A stretch of 24,316 bases of DNA, taken from NCBI GenBank assembly GCA_046727435.1, contig JBKPCR010000399.1, forward strand, positions 1 through 24,316, given 5' to 3'. The DNA comes from CAVPRW01 sp046727435 [NCBI: bacterium] (GTDB lineage Bacteria; Tectomicrobia; Entotheonellia; J063). Shown here piece by piece: positions 23,955-24,316 of the stretch. The notes under the pieces are model-generated. The model worked only from the letters and a program-made list of their open reading frames with translations. It did no database searches and had not been told where the DNA came from. A program made the position numbers and the translations under genes. How positions within the stretch are numbered: position 1 is the first letter of the stretch; every line of letters begins with the position of its first letter.

Positions 23955-23983
23955 AGTATACCATCGAAGAACAATCCCACCAA
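23955..23983 (-). promoter_or_regulatory. Sigma70-type promoter for the small ORF and kdsA
   Basis: Minus-strand TTGGTG (23978-23983) and TATACT (23955-23960) are 17 bases apart. The transcript would start near 23948 with a leader of about 100 bases. This gives kdsA a promoter of its own, downstream of pyrG. Confidence 0.6.
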
Positions 23984-24066
23984 AGCATGATTGCCCAACG
24001 TCATCAAGCTCTTCGCATACTCTGCACGCCAGTTCATCCGAATCCTCGGGATTATAGCCCCTCACC

Positions 24067-24093
24067 TCGCCCTTTCCCAGAGGGAGAGGGCGA
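24067..24093. repeat. REP-like GC-rich hairpin just downstream of pyrG
   Basis: TCGCCCTTTCCC (24067-24078) pairs with GGGAGAGGGCGA (24082-24093) around AGA: 12 pairs, one of them a T-G wobble. It begins about ten bases past the pyrG stop. The CCCTCNCCC-type composition resembles palindromes dispersed in intergenic regions of many genomes. No T-run follows on the pyrG strand, so mRNA protection or a REP element fits better than a simple terminator. Confidence 0.55.
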
Positions 24094-24102
24094 ATGGGAC
24101 CG

Positions 24103-24316
24103 CTATCCCGCCAACTTTTTACCGCCATACTTCACGGTAGCACGGATGAACTCGCGGAACAGGGGATGGGGAGAGCGTGGGGTCGACTTCAACTCGGGGT
24201 GGAATTGGCCGCCGACAAACCACGGATGCTCGGAAAGCTCGATCATTTCGACCAAGGTCCCATCCGGCGATTGGCCGCTGACGATCAGCCCAGCGTTTTC
24301 CAGATGCCCGCGGTAT
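24103..24316 (-). CDS. pyrG: CTP synthase, C-terminal end (partial)
   Basis: Only the last 70 residues lie in the window; the gene continues beyond the right edge. CTP synthase converts UTP to CTP using glutamine. The visible part is the end of the class I glutamine amidotransferase domain: [20 protein letters not shown], then [18 protein letters not shown], which holds the His-Glu of the catalytic triad, and the usual PHPLFREFI. pyrG-kdsA is a frequent pairing, since CTP feeds the CMP-Kdo step. The small ORF and a promoter separate them here. Confidence 0.95.
   Translation of the reverse strand, partial: YRGHLENAGLIVSGQSPDGTLVEMIELSEHPWFVGGQFHPELKSTPRSPHPLFREFIRATVKYGGKKLAG

Noticed and set aside
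1-24316. tRNA, rRNA, CRISPR, insertion sequence or phage genes.
   Set aside because: I scanned the gaps by eye for cloverleaf patterns, regular repeats and transposase or integrase motifs and saw none; short RNAs could still be missed without a covariance search.

Overview
The window is a block of chromosomal housekeeping genes at roughly 57-58% G+C (estimated by eye). Almost every gene belongs to a familiar bacterial family. The cell is probably Gram-negative: it carries Kdo-8-phosphate synthase (kdsA) for lipopolysaccharide, a periplasmic D,D-carboxypeptidase with a SPOR domain, and the non-mevalonate isoprenoid gene dxr. GTG and TTG starts are common (dac, fmt, ffh, rpsP, cdsA, echA, probably pyrH and thpR). 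The gene set and order would fit a Nitrospirota-like or NC10-like lineage, but that is a low-confidence inference from memory. I see no rRNA, tRNA, CRISPR array, insertion sequence, integrase, phage gene or origin.

Layout. (1) 26-3070, minus strand: a tight three-gene run transcribed from a good promoter at 3140-3168: D-Ala-D-Ala carboxypeptidase with SPOR domain, enoyl-CoA hydratase, and a URO-D superfamily protein that is not ordinary HemE. (2) 3234-4502, plus: a divergent promoter with a 63-residue single-span membrane protein, an AT-rich spacer, and a metallophosphoesterase. (3) 4601-8556, plus: promoter, then def, fmt, rsmB and a membrane-anchored three-PASTA protein. Def and Fmt are the two N-formyl-methionine enzymes. 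(4) 8557-8946: a 390-base gene-free leader with a near-consensus promoter. (5) 8947-13499, plus: ffh, rpsP, khpA, rimM, trmD, rplS, rnhB, yraN, closely packed and often overlapping (protein targeting, 30S maturation, tRNA m1G37, ribosomal proteins, R-loop repair). (6) 13661-16772: rplM, rpsI, then tsf, pyrH, frr. rpsB, the usual partner upstream of tsf, is absent. (7) 16891-19698: uppS, cdsA, dxr (lipid carrier, phospholipid and isoprenoid precursors). rseP and proS, which often follow, are absent. (8) 19880-22749: a divergent PncC/CinA-C protein, thpR, recA, recX. (9) 22886-24316, minus: the 3' end of pyrG, a 37-residue membrane ORF, and kdsA, the last two joined by an ATGA stop-start overlap.

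I found no convincing new multi-gene system. The best leads are small: the 37-residue ORF coupled to kdsA, a PncC-like protein whose active-site loop is altered, a kinase-less PASTA protein, a TrmD with an altered conserved motif, a perfect palindrome overlapping a ribosome binding site, paired inverted repeats upstream of pncC and thpR-recA, a REP-like hairpin after pyrG, and the missing rpsB.
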